In this document: positions 17,731 through 27,271 of the stretch, piece after piece | How positions within the stretch are numbered: position 1 is the first letter of the stretch | Layout of the letters: every line of letters starts with the position of its first letter | Origin: CAIMMJ01 sp037131955 | GTDB taxonomy: Bacteria; Bacteroidota; Bacteroidia; UBA4408 | Length of the DNA stretch: 59,794 nucleotides | NCBI GenBank assembly: GCA_037131955.1 | Contig: JBAXQC010000008.1 | Coordinates: 1-59,794 of the forward strand | Direction of reading: 5' to 3' | The notes under the pieces: generated by a model | Database searches by the model: none | What the model saw: the letters and a program-made list of their open reading frames with translations, nothing else | What the model was told of the DNA's origin: nothing | Translations under genes and position numbers: made by a program

Positions 17731-18714
17731 ATGGAAAAGTTAGTAGAATCTTTACTGTTTGAATTTGATTGTGTAATCCTGCCTGGCTTTGGCGGATTTG
17801 TTGCACAAAAAACTAATGCAAGTATTCATCCTTCTGGAAAGTTTGCTTACCCTGCTTCAAAAACAATTGCATTCAATAAAAATTTGAATCAAAACGATGG
17901 TCTTTTGGCCAGTAAATTGGCTAATCAAAATGGTTTACTTTTTGACAATGCACAAGATGAAGTAGAAAAATTTGTTCAGATTATTATACAAGAATTGGAT
18001 AAAACTAAAAAATTTACTTTTGGAAAAATTGGTTCATTCATTTTGGATACTCATAAAAATGTTGAATTTATTCCATTTACTAAAATTAATTTTTTGTTAG
18101 ATTCTTATGGATTACCTGCCATTCAAATTCAACCAATTACACAAAAATCTATTGAAAGGCCAGAAGTAGAATTGCCAAAACCAATTGTACAAAAAACCAC
18201 CAAAAGAATAAAAAAATGGATCCCTGCATTAGTTTCTTTACCAGTTGCTGTTGCAATTTTGGCATGGCCATTTATGAAACATTCTGCCAAGCAAGGAGTA
18301 GATAATTTTTCAGGTTTTGGATTATTCAGTTCAAGCGAGGCAAGTTATTCCGAAAGAATTACTTTAGATCTTCCTTCTATTCCTGAAAGGAATTTTATTG
18401 TTGAACCAAATTCTGTTACCACTGCAGTAGAAATAATTAAAGCTAACATTAAACCTAATGTCAGTAAATCAGAAGCACCTCTATCAAATTCGAATTGGAT
18501 GTTGATTGTGGGATGTTTTCAGCTAGAAGAAAATGCTCAAAATTTAGTTCATGATTTAAAATCAAAAGGATTTGAAGCAAGTATTGCAGGTACAGCTCCA
18601 AATGGATTAATAAGAGTTGCTGCCGGAAGTGCAGTAAACAGAGAGCAACTAGAAGAAACATACATCAAGGCAAAACAAAGTGGCTTAGATGTTTGGTGGT
18701 TCAACGCAAATTAA
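17731..18714 (+). CDS. HU-CCDC81 and SPOR domain protein
   Basis: A 327-residue bitopic protein typical of Bacteroidota. The N-terminal ~150 residues look like the paired CCDC81-type HU domains (FDCVILPGFGGFVAQKTNA, then FTFGKIGSFILD). One membrane helix about 163-180 (WIPALVSLPVAVAILAWPF) follows. A SPOR domain at about 252-327 (WMLIVGCFQLEENAQNLVHD) should bind denuded peptidoglycan at division sites. The layout suggests a link between cytoplasmic DNA or protein binding and the septal wall; that role is inference. It is three bases upstream of pheS. Confidence 0.88.
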   Translation: MEKLVESLLFEFDCVILPGFGGFVAQKTNASIHPSGKFAYPASKTIAFNKNLNQNDGLLASKLANQNGLLFDNAQDEVEKFVQIIIQELDKTKKFTFGKIGSFILDTHKNVEFIPFTKINFLLDSYGLPAIQIQPITQKSIERPEVELPKPIVQKTTKRIKKWIPALVSLPVAVAILAWPFMKHSAKQGVDNFSGFGLFSSSEASYSERITLDLPSIPERNFIVEPNSVTTAVEIIKANIKPNVSKSEAPLSNSNWMLIVGCFQLEENAQNLVHDLKSKGFEASIAGTAPNGLIRVAAGSAVNREQLEETYIKAKQSGLDVWWFNAN

Positions 18715-18717
18715 GTT

Positions 18718-19734
18718 ATGCAAGAAAAAATTAATCAAATTATTGATGAAATAAATTCATTTAAGGCTAATGATTTTAAGGATGCCGAAGAATTCAGATT
18801 AAAGTTTCTATCAAAGAATGGTAAAGTTTCTTTATTATTCGACGAATTTAAAGAGGTTTCGCCAGAAGACAAAAGAGCTTTGGGCAAACCCATCAATGAA
18901 TTAAAAAATATTGCTCAAAACAAGTTTAACGATTTGCAAGAGCAGTTTACAAAATCTACAGAAAAAGGGTCAAGCAGTATTGATTATACCTTGCCCGGAG
19001 ATGCTTACCAAACCGGTAGTCGTCACCCACTTTCATTGGTTAGAAATCAGATAATTGAAATCTTTAATAAAATTGGTTTTTCTGTTGCAGATGGGCCTGA
19101 AATTGAAGACGATTGGCATAATTTTTCTGCCTTAAATTTTCCAGAGGAACATCCTGCCCGAGACATGCAGGACACATTTTTTGTAGATGAAAATTGGGCT
19201 CTCAGAACCCACACTTCATCTATTCAAATTCGTGTGATGGAAAAACAAAAGCCACCAATGCGATTATTGGCACCCGGCAGGGTTTACAGAAATGAAGCTA
19301 TTTCTGCCAGGGCACATTGCCAGTTTCACCAGGTAGAGGGTTTTTATATAGATAAAAATGTTTCGTTTGCCGACTTAAAACAAACACTGCTATATTTCGC
19401 AAAAGAAATGTTTGGTACACAAACAAAAATTCGATTAAGACCTTCGTTTTTCCCTTTTACAGAGCCAAGTGCAGAAATGGATATATCTTGTATGTTTTGC
19501 AACCAAAACGGCTGTAATATATGCAAACACAGCGGTTGGGTAGAGATTTTAGGCTGTGGAATGATTGATCCAAATGTTCTAATTAATTGCAACATCAACC
19601 CTGATGAATATTCCGGATTTGCTTTTGGAATGGGAATAGAAAGAATTACCATGCTTAAATACAAAATCAACGATTTAAGACTGTTTTTTGAAAACGATGT
19701 TCAGTTTTTGAAGCAATTTTCTAAGATAATTTAA
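18718..19734 (+). CDS. pheS: Phenylalanine-tRNA ligase subunit alpha
   Basis: Catalytic subunit of the class II PheRS heterotetramer, charging tRNA-Phe. It has the N-terminal coiled coil (about 1-85), then GSRHPLSLVRNQIIEIF and motif 2 region APGRVYRNEAISARAHCQFH. The Phe-site segment FFPFTEPSAEMDI and motif 3 AFGMGIERITMLKY follow. Four Cys between (CMFCNQNGCNIC) could bind metal, as in other bacterial alpha subunits. Length of 338 is normal. The beta subunit gene pheT is not adjacent: the next gene is a small TPR protein. Confidence 0.96.
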   Translation: MQEKINQIIDEINSFKANDFKDAEEFRLKFLSKNGKVSLLFDEFKEVSPEDKRALGKPINELKNIAQNKFNDLQEQFTKSTEKGSSSIDYTLPGDAYQTGSRHPLSLVRNQIIEIFNKIGFSVADGPEIEDDWHNFSALNFPEEHPARDMQDTFFVDENWALRTHTSSIQIRVMEKQKPPMRLLAPGRVYRNEAISARAHCQFHQVEGFYIDKNVSFADLKQTLLYFAKEMFGTQTKIRLRPSFFPFTEPSAEMDISCMFCNQNGCNICKHSGWVEILGCGMIDPNVLINCNINPDEYSGFAFGMGIERITMLKYKINDLRLFFENDVQFLKQFSKII

Positions 19735-19741
19735 TTTTTTT

Positions 19742-20053
19742 ATGCCAAATAAAATTGCAGAATTGTTGCAATTGCAAAAAGAAGATCCCAACGATCCTTT
19801 TTTTATTTACGCCTTAGCACTTGAATATGAAAAGGAGAATAATTTGGAAAAATGTTTTGCACAGTTTGAATTTTTGCTCAATAATCATTCTGATTATGCA
19901 GGTACTTATCTAAAGTATGCACAGTTACTAATTGAATTTGGTAATGAAAATTTAGCTAAAGAAATTATTGCAAAAGGAATAGTTTTGGCTAAAAATTTAA
20001 ACAAAACTAAAATGAAAAATGAGTTGTCGCAGCTATTAGAGGATATAGAATAA
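19742..20053 (+). CDS. Small TPR protein
   Basis: A 103-residue cytoplasmic protein, seven bases after pheS and likely cotranscribed. It reads as about two tetratricopeptide repeats (NDPFFIYALALEYEKENNLE, then YAGTYLKYAQLLIEFGNENL) with a charged tail. A scaffold role is all that can be inferred; it may simply ride with pheS. It ends five bases before the ychF stop on the other strand. Confidence 0.8.
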   Translation: MPNKIAELLQLQKEDPNDPFFIYALALEYEKENNLEKCFAQFEFLLNNHSDYAGTYLKYAQLLIEFGNENLAKEIIAKGIVLAKNLNKTKMKNELSQLLEDIE

Positions 20054-20057
20054 TTCT

Positions 20058-21158
20058 TTACACATTAAATCTAAAATGCATAATATCGCCGTCGGCAACA
20101 ATGTATTCTTTGCCTTCTACTTGTAATTTCCCTGCTTCCTTGCAAGCGGCTTCGCTACCATACTTTTCATAGTACTCCAATTTAATTACTTCTGCTCTAA
20201 TAAATCCTCTCTCAAAATCAGAGTGAATTACTCCGGCAGCTTGGGGTGCTGTCATTCCTTTTATAATTGTCCAAGCCCTAACTTCTTTTACGCCTGCTGT
20301 AAAATAAGTGTATAGATTTAACAATCTGTATGCTGCTTTAATCAATTTATTTACACCGGGTTCATCCAAACCTAAATCTTCTAAAAATAATTTTCTGTCT
20401 TCGTAACTTTCCATGGCTGCAATATCTGCCTCCATGGCAGCAGTAATTATTAATACTTCGGCATTTTCTTCTTTTACAGATTCTTTTACTGCATCAACAT
20501 ATTTATTTCCGGTAAGCACCGATGCTGCATCAACATTACATACATACAACACAGGTTTTTCTGTAAGCAAACACAAATCTTCTATGTACTTTTTATCTTC
20601 TACACTAACAGGGGCACTCCTTGCCGACTTGCCTTGCTCTAAATGACTTTTATAAACAGACAAAACGTCAAAACATTTTTTGGCCTCTTTGTCGCTACCT
20701 ACTTTTGCAAGTTTTTCGTAGCGTTGTACTTTTTTGTCAATACTTTCTAAATCCTTAAACTGTAGTTCTATGTCAATTGTTTCTTTGTCTCTAACGGGAT
20801 TCACACTTCCGTCTACATGCACAATATTGCCATCGTCAAAACATCTTAGCACATGAATGATGGCATTGGTTTCGCGGATATTTGCCAAAAATTTATTCCC
20901 TAATCCTTCGCCTTTGCTAGCTCCTTTCACTAAACCTGCAATATCAACAATTTCTATGTTTGTAGGCACTACTTTTTCGGGTTTTACTAATTTTTCTAAA
21001 ATAGCTAATCGTTCATCGGGCACAGTAATTACGCCAACATTTGGTTCAATAGTGCAAAAAGGAAAATTTGCCGCTTGGGCTTTTGCATTTGACAAACAGT
21101 TAAACAAAGTAGATTTTCCTACATTAGGCAAACCAACTATACCACATTGTAATCCCAT
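20058..21158 (-). CDS. ychF: YchF/OLA1-family ATPase
   Basis: Obg-related P-loop protein that prefers ATP, binds ribosomes and takes part in stress responses. G1 is GIVGLPNVGKSTLF, G3 is VDIAGLVKGASKGEGLGNKF, and the G4 position reads CNVDAAS instead of NKxD, as expected for the ATP-specific YchF branch. The C-terminal TGS domain begins YFTAGVKEVRAWTI and the tail DGDIMHFRFNV is typical. Length 366 is normal. A -7 element lies 20 bases upstream. Confidence 0.96.
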   Translation of the reverse strand: MGLQCGIVGLPNVGKSTLFNCLSNAKAQAANFPFCTIEPNVGVITVPDERLAILEKLVKPEKVVPTNIEIVDIAGLVKGASKGEGLGNKFLANIRETNAIIHVLRCFDDGNIVHVDGSVNPVRDKETIDIELQFKDLESIDKKVQRYEKLAKVGSDKEAKKCFDVLSVYKSHLEQGKSARSAPVSVEDKKYIEDLCLLTEKPVLYVCNVDAASVLTGNKYVDAVKESVKEENAEVLIITAAMEADIAAMESYEDRKLFLEDLGLDEPGVNKLIKAAYRLLNLYTYFTAGVKEVRAWTIIKGMTAPQAAGVIHSDFERGFIRAEVIKLEYYEKYGSEAACKEAGKLQVEGKEYIVADGDIMHFRFNV

Positions 21159-21177
21159 TTTTTTATTTTTAAGGCTG

Positions 21178-21185
21178 CAAATGTA
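21178..21185 (-). promoter_or_regulatory. Candidate -7 promoter element for ychF
   Basis: Read on minus it is TACATTTG, matching TAnnTTTG, 20 bases before the ychF ATG. No clear -33 box is seen. Confidence 0.5.
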
Positions 21186-21263
21186 AGAAAGAAAATAGAA
21201 TTAATCAGATTGACTAAGGCTGAAAGCAATGTAAATAATAAATTTGCTTTCTTTGCTTAATGT

Positions 21264-21752
21264 ATGGACAATAATATCCTTTATACATTCAAAAATGTTT
21301 TGCAAGTAGGATTCAACTCTCACTTTATTCAGGTGCCACAATACCTAATTGATAAAATTAATCTCAAAGGAAGAATTAGGGTAAATGGAGAAATAAATGA
21401 GTTTAAGTTTAATTTGGCCATTCAAAAAACAAAAGAAGATTTGTATTATTTCTATATTGGTAAAAAATTAGTGAAAGATGCAAAACTAATTATTGACCTA
21501 GAATACGAAGTATCATTTACACTTGCAGACATTAATGAATTGCAATTGCCCGAAGTATTGGAAATGTTGTTGGAACAAGACGAAGCCTATAATGCCGCTT
21601 GGAATAAATTTAACATAGGTCTAAAAAGAAGTTTCTGTGTGCATATAAATGGAACAAAAATTATAGACTCGCAAATAAAAAGAGCCACCGATATTTTAGA
21701 TAAAGCAATTAAAGGTGAATTGTATTCTCAACGAAAAAAACAGAATAAATAG
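21264..21752 (+). CDS. DUF1905/YdeI-OmpD-associated-like protein
   Basis: A 162-residue cytoplasmic protein. The N-terminal half fits a DUF1905 beta-barrel (FIQVPQYLIDKINLKGRIRV, NGEINEFKFNLAI). The C-terminal part fits the YdeI/OmpD-associated pattern: LPEVLEMLLEQDEAYNAAWN, FNIGLKRSF, then a helical tail with IKRATDILDKAIKGE. In other bacteria YdeI-like proteins are linked to resistance to envelope stress and antimicrobial peptides, but the biochemistry is unknown. It is divergent from ychF and converges with the EEP-family gene. Confidence 0.78.
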   Translation: MDNNILYTFKNVLQVGFNSHFIQVPQYLIDKINLKGRIRVNGEINEFKFNLAIQKTKEDLYYFYIGKKLVKDAKLIIDLEYEVSFTLADINELQLPEVLEMLLEQDEAYNAAWNKFNIGLKRSFCVHINGTKIIDSQIKRATDILDKAIKGELYSQRKKQNK

Positions 21753-21773
21753 TTTGACATGATTTTAGAAAAA

Positions 21774-22895
21774 TTATTTTCTCATTTTAAAATAACAACT
21801 TAATGCAAAATGGTCTGAATAGTTTTTGTGGTGTGTGGTAAAATTATATGAACCAAATTCTTTGCTGTGTAAAATGTAATCTATCCTTAATGAGGGGAAT
21901 TTTCCATTGTAAGTTTGCCCGAGTCCAAATCCACTTTTCATAAATGCATCGTCTAAGTTTTTTGATATTTTATTGTATGTGTATGAAACTGGGGAATCGT
22001 TAAAATCCCCGCTTACAACAACAGGATAAGGACTTTGAGAAATGTGCGAAGCAACAGTATCTACCTGAACGGCACGTTTTATAAATGCTTTTTTTAACCT
22101 GCTTAATATTCTTCTAGAATTTTTTACATTTTGCTTCGGTTTTTCATTTTCCGATTTTAAAGAATCAATAAATGCATAATCTTCTTTCTTGAAATGTATA
22201 GATTGAAAATGTATGTTATAAACTCTAATGGTGTCTTTCCCAATTTTTACATCCGAAAACATACATGCATTGTTGCTACTTGTCAAAAAATTAATTGCTC
22301 CAATATTCACTATGGGATATTTACTAAATGTTGCCATTCCCCAGTGATCAGTATTTCTTAGAGTAACAGTATAGTAGGTATGACAATAAGGAGTTTCAAA
22401 TGTTTTTTTTAAACTTTCCACATCAATAAATTTTTCCTTTTCGTCGGCATAAAATTCTTGAAATGAAATAATGTCACTATTCATATTTTTTACAAAACTT
22501 AAAATACTATCTCGTGTATTTTTATTTTTTGACCAATTGTACAAATCAAACAATCTTACATTATATGAAACAAATTTTAAGAGTGAATCGTTGGCAATTT
22601 TTTTATCTGAAACTTTTTCTCGCCAAGGTTTTATTTGCACAAGCGAGTTATCAATAGAAACGCCAAAGGCAATGCATAAAAATGAAATTAAAAAATAAAT
22701 TCTAAAGAGAAATATCCAGTAGATAACAAATAGAATATTTACTATTAATATGGCAGGATAGAATAAACCCAAAAAGGCCAACGGATAAAACTTTTCAGGA
22801 CTAATGTTCATTGAGGCATAAGAACCAAACAAAAAAATAGCCGATAAAATATTTAAAACAAATACAAATTTATTAAATCCCCGGAGCTTGAACAC
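21774..22895 (-). CDS. Membrane-anchored endonuclease/exonuclease/phosphatase family protein
   Basis: A 373-residue protein starting at GTG. Residues 1-90 hold about three membrane helices (FVFVLNILSAIFLFGSYASM, AILIVNILFVIYWIFLF). The catalytic EEP domain follows: VSYNVRLFDLYNWSK, the acidic SFQEFY, HFQSIHF, VVSGDFNDSPVSY, RIDYILHSKEF and SDHFALSCYF. All usual Mg2+ and catalytic positions (N, E, D, N, D, H) look present, so it is probably an active phosphodiesterase. Substrate (nucleic acid, lipid or other) cannot be told. It is divergent from asnS. Confidence 0.87.
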   Translation of the reverse strand: MFKLRGFNKFVFVLNILSAIFLFGSYASMNISPEKFYPLAFLGLFYPAILIVNILFVIYWIFLFRIYFLISFLCIAFGVSIDNSLVQIKPWREKVSDKKIANDSLLKFVSYNVRLFDLYNWSKNKNTRDSILSFVKNMNSDIISFQEFYADEKEKFIDVESLKKTFETPYCHTYYTVTLRNTDHWGMATFSKYPIVNIGAINFLTSSNNACMFSDVKIGKDTIRVYNIHFQSIHFKKEDYAFIDSLKSENEKPKQNVKNSRRILSRLKKAFIKRAVQVDTVASHISQSPYPVVVSGDFNDSPVSYTYNKISKNLDDAFMKSGFGLGQTYNGKFPSLRIDYILHSKEFGSYNFTTHHKNYSDHFALSCYFKMRK

Positions 22896-23034
22896 GGCTG
22901 CTAAAATAGAAAGATAAATTTATTTTATATGAAAGCTAGTGGTTTTGCTTGTAAATTTGTTGAAATTAAATTTTCAATTTCAATGCTATTTTAGAAATTT
23001 GTAGCTCCAAACAAAACAAAACCAAATATTATTT

Positions 23035-24435
23035 ATGCAAAGCAAAAGAACAAAAATAAAAGAGGCCCTAATTAACCAAGAAAATGTTGGAAAAGAAATT
23101 ATTGTAAAAGGTTGGGTAAGAACAATTAGAGGAAGTAAATTTGTAAATTTTATTGCTTTAAATGATGGATCAACAATTGATAATATACAATTAGTGGTTG
23201 ATGTTGCTAATGAAAAAGCATTTGAATTGTGCAGTAAAATTTCTACCGGAGCCTGTATTTCATGTACAGGAATTTTAGTGCAATCGCAAGGCAAGGGTCA
23301 AAGTTTTGAAATTCAAGCATCCGAATTAGAAATTTACGGAACGGCCGATCCAGAAATATATCCGCTTCAAAAGAAAGGACATACATTGGAATTTTTAAGA
23401 GAAATTGCTCACTTAAGACCTAGAACAAACACTTTTGGAGCAGTGCTTAGAATTCGCCACCACATGGCTTTTGCAATTCACAAATTTTTTAACGACAAAG
23501 GTTTCTTTTATTTACATGCTCCAATCATTACGGGATCAGACGCAGAAGGAGCAGGAGAAATGTTTAAAGTTACTACAATTGATTTTGACAATGTGCCAAG
23601 AAACGAAGACAAAACAGTTAATTACAAAGAAGATTTTTTTGGAAAAGCAACTAATCTAACAGTTTCAGGGCAACTAGAATCTGAATTGGGTGCAATGGCT
23701 CTTTCTCAAGTGTATACGTTTGGCCCAACATTTAGAGCAGAAAATTCAAACACCACAAGGCATCTTGCAGAGTTTTGGATGATTGAACCAGAAATTGCTT
23801 TTTTTGACCTTGACGATAACATGGATTTAGCAGAGGAAATGCTAAAATATTTAATTTCTTATGCAACTGAACATTGCAAAGAAGATTTGGAATTTTTAAA
23901 TAAAATGTACGACAATGAATTGCTTTCACGTTTAGATTTTGTGGTAAACAATTCGTTTCAAAGATTAACTTATACCGAAGGAGTTGAAATTCTAAAAAAC
24001 TGCGGCCAGAAATTCGAATATCCAGTGGAGTGGGGTACGGATTTGCAATCGGAACACGAAAGGTATTTGGTAGAAAAACATTTTAAGAAACCAGTAATTC
24101 TTGTAAACTATCCCAAACACATCAAAGCGTTTTATATGAAACAAAATGAAGATGGGAAAACGGTGAGAGCAATGGATGTTTTATTCCCCGGAATTGGCGA
24201 GATTATTGGAGGTTCGCAAAGAGAAGAAGATTATGATAAATTGGCCAACAGAATGAAAGAAATGCATATTCCACTCGAAGAAATGTATTGGTATTTAGAT
24301 ACAAGAAAATTTGGAACAGCTCCGCACAGTGGTTTTGGCTTGGGTTTTGAGAGACTAATATTATTTGTTACTGGAATGGGAAATATTCGCGATGTAATTC
24401 CGTTTCCTCGTACACCAATGAATGCCGAGTTCTAA
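23035..24435 (+). CDS. asnS: Asparagine-tRNA ligase
   Basis: Class IIb synthetase charging tRNA-Asn. An N-terminal OB-fold anticodon-binding domain (about 17-115) starts IIVKGWVRTIRGSKFVNF. The catalytic core has LRPRTNTFGAVLRIRHHMAF, YTFGPTFRAENSNTTRHLAE (motif 2) and GFGLGFERLILFVTGMGNIR (motif 3). The segment GEIIGGSQREEDYD fits AsnRS. Length 466 is normal. It starts 139 bases from the divergent EEP gene and precedes rpoN by 12 bases. Confidence 0.96.
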   Translation: MQSKRTKIKEALINQENVGKEIIVKGWVRTIRGSKFVNFIALNDGSTIDNIQLVVDVANEKAFELCSKISTGACISCTGILVQSQGKGQSFEIQASELEIYGTADPEIYPLQKKGHTLEFLREIAHLRPRTNTFGAVLRIRHHMAFAIHKFFNDKGFFYLHAPIITGSDAEGAGEMFKVTTIDFDNVPRNEDKTVNYKEDFFGKATNLTVSGQLESELGAMALSQVYTFGPTFRAENSNTTRHLAEFWMIEPEIAFFDLDDNMDLAEEMLKYLISYATEHCKEDLEFLNKMYDNELLSRLDFVVNNSFQRLTYTEGVEILKNCGQKFEYPVEWGTDLQSEHERYLVEKHFKKPVILVNYPKHIKAFYMKQNEDGKTVRAMDVLFPGIGEIIGGSQREEDYDKLANRMKEMHIPLEEMYWYLDTRKFGTAPHSGFGLGFERLILFVTGMGNIRDVIPFPRTPMNAEF

Positions 24436-24447
24436 AAATTAAATACA

Positions 24448-25920
24448 ATGTTAAAACAGAGTCTTCAACAAAAACTTCTTCAAAAACTATCACCTCAACA
24501 AATTCAATTAATGAAATTGTTGCAAGTGCCTACGGTGGAAATAGAGCAAAGAATCAAAGAAGAAATGGAGATAAATCCAGCTTTAGAAGAAGGTGCAGAA
24601 GATAACAAAGAAGATAATTTTGATGATTCAGATTTTCAGGAAGAACAATACGAAGACAAAGAAAATAGTAGAGACGATTTTAATTTAGATGCTTATATCG
24701 ACGACGATGAGATCCCTTCGTACAAACTAACTACAAAAAATTCTGGCGAAGACGATGATAGAAAAGAGATGCCAATAATTGGAGGCCTTACTTTTCAGGA
24801 TTTGCTGCACCAGCAATTAGGCTTGCTAGTGTTAGACGATAGACATTATCAAATTGCACTAACATTAATTGGTAATATTGACGAAGATGGCTATTTAAGA
24901 AGAGAAATTGCGGCAATTGTTGACGACATGGCCTTTCTTCAGAATATTATGGTTACCGAAGAAGAGGTTATTGATGTTTTGCATTCTATACAAACATTTG
25001 ATCCACCAGGTATAGGAGCTAGAGATTTAAAAGAATGTTTAGAAATTCAGCTCAAAAGAAAATTAGCAGAAACTGCCAAGAATAATCCAAACTTGGTATT
25101 AGCCCTAAAAATAGTGCAACTTCAAATGGATGAATTTTCGAAGAAGCATTACGATAAAATTCAAAAAAAATTTTTTGTTACTGATGAAGAATTAAAAGCA
25201 GGAATAAATGAAATTTTACACCTTAATCCAAAACCTGGAAACTCAGTTAGCGAGGGAAAAAGAAGCATTCAACACATAGTGCCGGATTTTATTTTAAATG
25301 ACACAGATGGGGAATTTGAACTCTTACTTAATTCCAGAAATGCACCGGAACTTAAAATAAGCAAAACATACAGGGACATGATTAGTGAGTATTCAAACTC
25401 TAAACTCCCTAATAAAGATAAAAAAGAAGCATTACAATTTGTGAAACAAAAATTGGATGCAGCAAGTTGGTTTATTGATGCCATAAAACAGCGTCAGCAA
25501 ACTTTAATGCTAACTATGGAAGCAATACTAGCTTATCAAAAAGATTATTTTTTAACAGGCGATGAAACAAAGTTACGACCTATGATTCTGAAAGATATTT
25601 CTGAAATTATTGGATTGGATATTTCAACGGTTTCTAGAGTGGCGAACAGTAAGTATGTTCAAACAACTTTTGGAACCATATTGCTAAAAACATTGTTTTC
25701 TGAATCTTTAAGCACAGATAGTGGAGAGGAAGTATCTACCAAAGAGGTTAAAAAAATATTGCAAGACAACATTGGCATAGAAGATAAATCTAAACCGCTT
25801 ACAGATGAAAAGCTTTGCGAAATATTAAAAGAAAAAGGATACAATATCGCTAGAAGAACAGTTGCAAAATACCGTGAGCAATTAAATATTCCTGTAGCTC
25901 GACTAAGAAAAGAACTGTAA
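24448..25920 (+). CDS. rpoN: RNA polymerase sigma-54 factor
   Basis: Alternative sigma factor that needs enhancer-binding ATPases to open promoters. Region I is Gln/Leu-rich (LKQSLQQKLLQKLSPQQIQL), region II is acidic (about 50-95), and region III carries the core-binding and HTH parts (LKDISEIIGLDISTVSRVAN). The RpoN box ARRTVAKYREQLNIP is near the C terminus. Length 490 is typical. No enhancer-binding protein is in the window. It follows asnS by 12 bases and its stop shares one base with the pabB ATG (TAATG). Confidence 0.96.
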   Translation: MLKQSLQQKLLQKLSPQQIQLMKLLQVPTVEIEQRIKEEMEINPALEEGAEDNKEDNFDDSDFQEEQYEDKENSRDDFNLDAYIDDDEIPSYKLTTKNSGEDDDRKEMPIIGGLTFQDLLHQQLGLLVLDDRHYQIALTLIGNIDEDGYLRREIAAIVDDMAFLQNIMVTEEEVIDVLHSIQTFDPPGIGARDLKECLEIQLKRKLAETAKNNPNLVLALKIVQLQMDEFSKKHYDKIQKKFFVTDEELKAGINEILHLNPKPGNSVSEGKRSIQHIVPDFILNDTDGEFELLLNSRNAPELKISKTYRDMISEYSNSKLPNKDKKEALQFVKQKLDAASWFIDAIKQRQQTLMLTMEAILAYQKDYFLTGDETKLRPMILKDISEIIGLDISTVSRVANSKYVQTTFGTILLKTLFSESLSTDSGEEVSTKEVKKILQDNIGIEDKSKPLTDEKLCEILKEKGYNIARRTVAKYREQLNIPVARLRKEL

Positions 25921-27212
25921 TGCTTGAAAAAGTTCTTAGAAATGAATTTATTTTTGAAATTAACGATTTAGCGGTTTTTAAAGAAAAAATTCTTGCTCAA
26001 TCTAAGGTTTACGAAGATTTTATTTTCTTAGAAAGCAATAGTCAATTAAACAGCGAATCAGCTTACGATTATATTGCGGCATTTGCTTCAAAAAAAAAAT
26101 ACCAAGGAAACGATTTTCAGGGACTTCAAAAGTTTTTAGATACCGAAAAAGATTATGCTTTTGGTAATTTTTGCTACAATTTAAAAGATGATATTTGGGG
26201 ACTAAGCTCTTTAAAAAATCAGCAGATACCTTTTTCAAAAATAAGTTTTTTTATACCCTCAATCATTGTTTTTTCTAAAAACAACAAAATCACAGTTAGC
26301 TTAAGCAATGAAATGAGTAGAAATAAATTTTTTTCTATACTTAATTCTAAAATTGCAGGTGATAAAAAAGATGAAGTACTACATCAAAATATAAATACTA
26401 TTAGTTGGGAAGAATATCAAATTAAATTCAATAAGGTAAAAAAACATATACAACGCGGAGACATTTACGAAGTAAACCTTTGCAACGAATTTTATGGTAA
26501 AATTAATATAGAACCACTTAAAATATTTAAAAAATTAAATTCAATTTCTTCTGCTCCATATGCCACTTTATATAGACAAGAAAATTCTTGGTTAATTTGT
26601 AGCAGTCCTGAATTGTATTTAAGAAAAAAGGCATTAACTGTAACAACAAAACCTATAAAAGGTACTGCACCAAGAAATAGTAATTTAGCAATTGACGAAC
26701 ACAATAAAACAATGCTATTGGTAAGCGAAAAGGAAAGGAATGAAAATGTGATGATAGTAGATTTAGCCAGAAATGATTTAAGCACAATTGCAGAAAAGAA
26801 AAGTGTAGTAGTTACAAAAATGTTTGATGTTGAAACATTTAAGCAAGTACATCAATTGGTCTCTACAATAGAATGTTTGGTATCTAAAAATATTAATGTT
26901 GTTGACATCGTAAAAAATACATTTCCAATGGCATCTATGACAGGTGTTCCCAAAAAGAGAGCAATGGAAATTATTGAAGATACAGAATCATTTAACAGGG
27001 GATTATATTCTGGAAGTGTTGGATTTTTTGAACCTTGTGGAGATTTTAGTTTTAATGTAGTTATTCGTAGTATATTATATAACAAAGAAACCTCGGAATT
27101 TTCTTTTGCAGTGGGCTCCGCAATTACAGATAAATGCAATGCAATTGACGAATACAATGAATGTTTGCTCAAAGCAAAAGCGATGGTGGAGGTACTAGGA
27201 TTTGAGTCCTAA
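25920..27212 (+). CDS. pabB: Aminodeoxychorismate synthase component I
   Basis: Chorismate-binding enzyme making 4-amino-4-deoxychorismate for folate. Typical elements are GDIYEVNLCNEF, TKPIKGTAPRN, KERNENVMIVDLARNDLS, FKQVHQLVSTIE and MTGVPKKRAMEIIE. The PIKGT motif, with Lys where anthranilate synthase has Ala, favours PabB over TrpE. Length 430 is usual for a stand-alone component I. The glutamine amidotransferase and lyase (pabA, pabC) are not adjacent. The start overlaps the rpoN stop by one base. Confidence 0.9.
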   Translation: MLEKVLRNEFIFEINDLAVFKEKILAQSKVYEDFIFLESNSQLNSESAYDYIAAFASKKKYQGNDFQGLQKFLDTEKDYAFGNFCYNLKDDIWGLSSLKNQQIPFSKISFFIPSIIVFSKNNKITVSLSNEMSRNKFFSILNSKIAGDKKDEVLHQNINTISWEEYQIKFNKVKKHIQRGDIYEVNLCNEFYGKINIEPLKIFKKLNSISSAPYATLYRQENSWLICSSPELYLRKKALTVTTKPIKGTAPRNSNLAIDEHNKTMLLVSEKERNENVMIVDLARNDLSTIAEKKSVVVTKMFDVETFKQVHQLVSTIECLVSKNINVVDIVKNTFPMASMTGVPKKRAMEIIEDTESFNRGLYSGSVGFFEPCGDFSFNVVIRSILYNKETSEFSFAVGSAITDKCNAIDEYNECLLKAKAMVEVLGFES

Positions 27213-27271
27213 AATAATTTTGGATATAAGTTAAAAATAATATATTTTTAACTTTAATTTTTTTGATTACA

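Noticed and set aside
22985..23034. TAGAAATTTG before asnS as a promoter box
   Set aside because: Spacing between TA and TTTG is four, not two, so it does not match the -7 consensus.
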